A stretch of DNA of 6,124 nucleotides, taken from contig DIHQ01000180.1 of the NCBI GenBank assembly GCA_002420235.1, forward strand, positions 1 to 6,124, in the 5' to 3' direction. The position numbers and the translations under genes are program-made. Shown piece after piece: positions 5,357 through 6,124 of this stretch (positions are counted from its first letter, which is position 1; each line of letters starts with the position of its first letter). The DNA comes from Flavobacteriales bacterium UBA5692. Its GTDB lineage: Bacteria; Bacteroidota; Bacteroidia; Flavobacteriales_D; Sanyastnellaceae. A model generated the notes under the pieces. It had not been told where the DNA came from and ran no database searches. It saw nothing but the letters and a program-made list of their open reading frames with translations.

Positions 5357-6124
5357 ATGAGTGCACAACCTGAACACGTCAAATGCCTGATCATTGGATC
5401 GGGTCCCGCTGGGTACACAGCTGCTGTATACGCGGCACGCGCGGACATGAAACCTGTCTTGTACCAAGGCATGCAGCCAGGCGGTCAATTGACGGAAACT
5501 ACGGACGTCGACAACTACCCAGGGTACCCGGAAGGTATCAATGGTCCGCAAATGATGATGGACTTCGAGGCGCAAGCGAAGAGATTTGACACAGACGTAC
5601 GCAATGGATGGGTCACGGAAGTGGATTTCAGAGGTCCGGTGCACAAAATTTGGGTAGAACAAAGCGATGATCGCACTGAAGTGCACGCCGACTCGGTCAT
5701 CATTTCAACTGGGGCGTCGGCCAAGTGGTTGGGCCTCGAATCGGAAATTCGCTTACGCGATGCTGGGGGCGGTGTCAGCGCATGTGCAGTGTGTGACGGC
5801 TTTTTCTACCGGGGTCAGGAAGTGGTGATTGTCGGTGCGGGAGATACTGCTTGCGAAGAGGCCAGTTACCTTGCGAAGCTCTGTTCCAAGGTGACCATGC
5901 TAGTCCGTCGAGACGAAATGCGAGCTTCACGGGCGATGCAGAACCGCGTCCTGAACCTTGAAAACATCGAGGTCTTATGGAATACAGAAACGATTGAGGT
6001 TATCGGGAAAGACGGAGTTGAAGGTGCACGAGTCAAGAACAACCAAACCGAGGAGGAACAGGTCATTCCCTGTACGGGATTCTTTGTTGCCATCGGCCAC
6101 AAGCCCAACACAGACATGTTCAAG
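5357..6124 (+). CDS. trxB: Thioredoxin reductase (NADPH), C-terminus cut by window edge
   Basis: TrxB is a cytosolic FAD enzyme that passes electrons from NADPH to oxidised thioredoxin. The frame is open for 256 codons to the right edge; a full enzyme is about 310-320 residues, so roughly 60 are missing. The FAD-binding motif is GSGPAG (14-19). PGGQLTETTDVDNYPG (41-56) is the flavin-contacting loop. The redox-active disulfide is Cys143-Ala-Val-Cys146 followed by Asp147. The NADPH domain has GAGDTACEEA (160-169) and VRRDEMRAS (183-191); Arg184, Arg185 and Arg189 match the phosphate-binding arginines of the HRRxxxR motif, with Val in place of the usual His. FFVAIGHKPNTDMF (242-255) leads into the missing C-terminal FAD-binding part. 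Ala-Val between the cysteines and Val at 183 are, as I remember, normal in Bacteroidota. The 52-bp gap upstream with its own promoter candidate suggests separate transcription from panB and the pseudouridine synthase gene. Confidence 0.96.
   Translation, partial: MSAQPEHVKCLIIGSGPAGYTAAVYAARADMKPVLYQGMQPGGQLTETTDVDNYPGYPEGINGPQMMMDFEAQAKRFDTDVRNGWVTEVDFRGPVHKIWVEQSDDRTEVHADSVIISTGASAKWLGLESEIRLRDAGGGVSACAVCDGFFYRGQEVVIVGAGDTACEEASYLAKLCSKVTMLVRRDEMRASRAMQNRVLNLENIEVLWNTETIEVIGKDGVEGARVKNNQTEEEQVIPCTGFFVAIGHKPNTDMFK

Noticed and set aside
1..6124. A new defence, mobile or other multi-gene system
   Set aside because: Every gene belongs to a well-known housekeeping family. There are no transposase, integrase, nuclease, reverse transcriptase, toxin-antitoxin or repeat-array signals, and no long unexplained gap.

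Overview
The window looks like ordinary chromosome from a member of the Bacteroidota, probably the Flavobacteriales, with unusually high GC for that group. Four things point there: the wording of the M1 peptidase, the pseudouridine synthase and the thioredoxin reductase matches Bacteroidota versions as I remember them; there are no Shine-Dalgarno sequences in front of the starts; candidate promoters resemble the Bacteroidota -7 element TAnnTTTG; and there is a short single-helix TatA-type gene. The family-level placement is from memory and has not been searched.

Layout. Positions 1-1804 (minus strand) are the N-terminal 601 codons of a secreted zinc aminopeptidase of family M1, cut by the left edge. 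A 42-bp divergent gap separates it from a tight plus-strand cluster: a TatA/TatB-type translocase subunit (1847-2125), a YrbG-type calcium/sodium antiporter (2126-3088) and an AlkB-type 2-oxoglutarate/iron dioxygenase (3085-3660). These three genes are joined by a TAAATG junction and an ATGA overlap. After a 55-bp gap holding a good promoter candidate come panB (3716-4531), for pantothenate and hence coenzyme A synthesis, and a short RluA-family pseudouridine synthase without an S4 domain (ending 5304). A 52-bp AT-rich gap leads to trxB (5357 to the right edge), thioredoxin reductase, cut at its C-terminus.

The genes are housekeeping functions: protein export, peptide degradation, ion balance, alkylation repair, a cofactor, RNA modification and redox balance. 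There is no insertion sequence, CRISPR array, tRNA or rRNA, phage gene or defence system, and no stretch over 300 bases without a gene. I found no new multi-gene system.

The most interesting signal is in the three short intergenic gaps. Each holds a -7-like box plus a perfect inverted repeat. At three genes (the M1 peptidase, tatA and trxB) the box ends only 4-5 bases before the ATG, which would give leaderless or nearly leaderless transcripts. The best single element is the 20-bp inverted repeat at 1801-1820, which spans both the promoter box and the start codon of the M1 peptidase.
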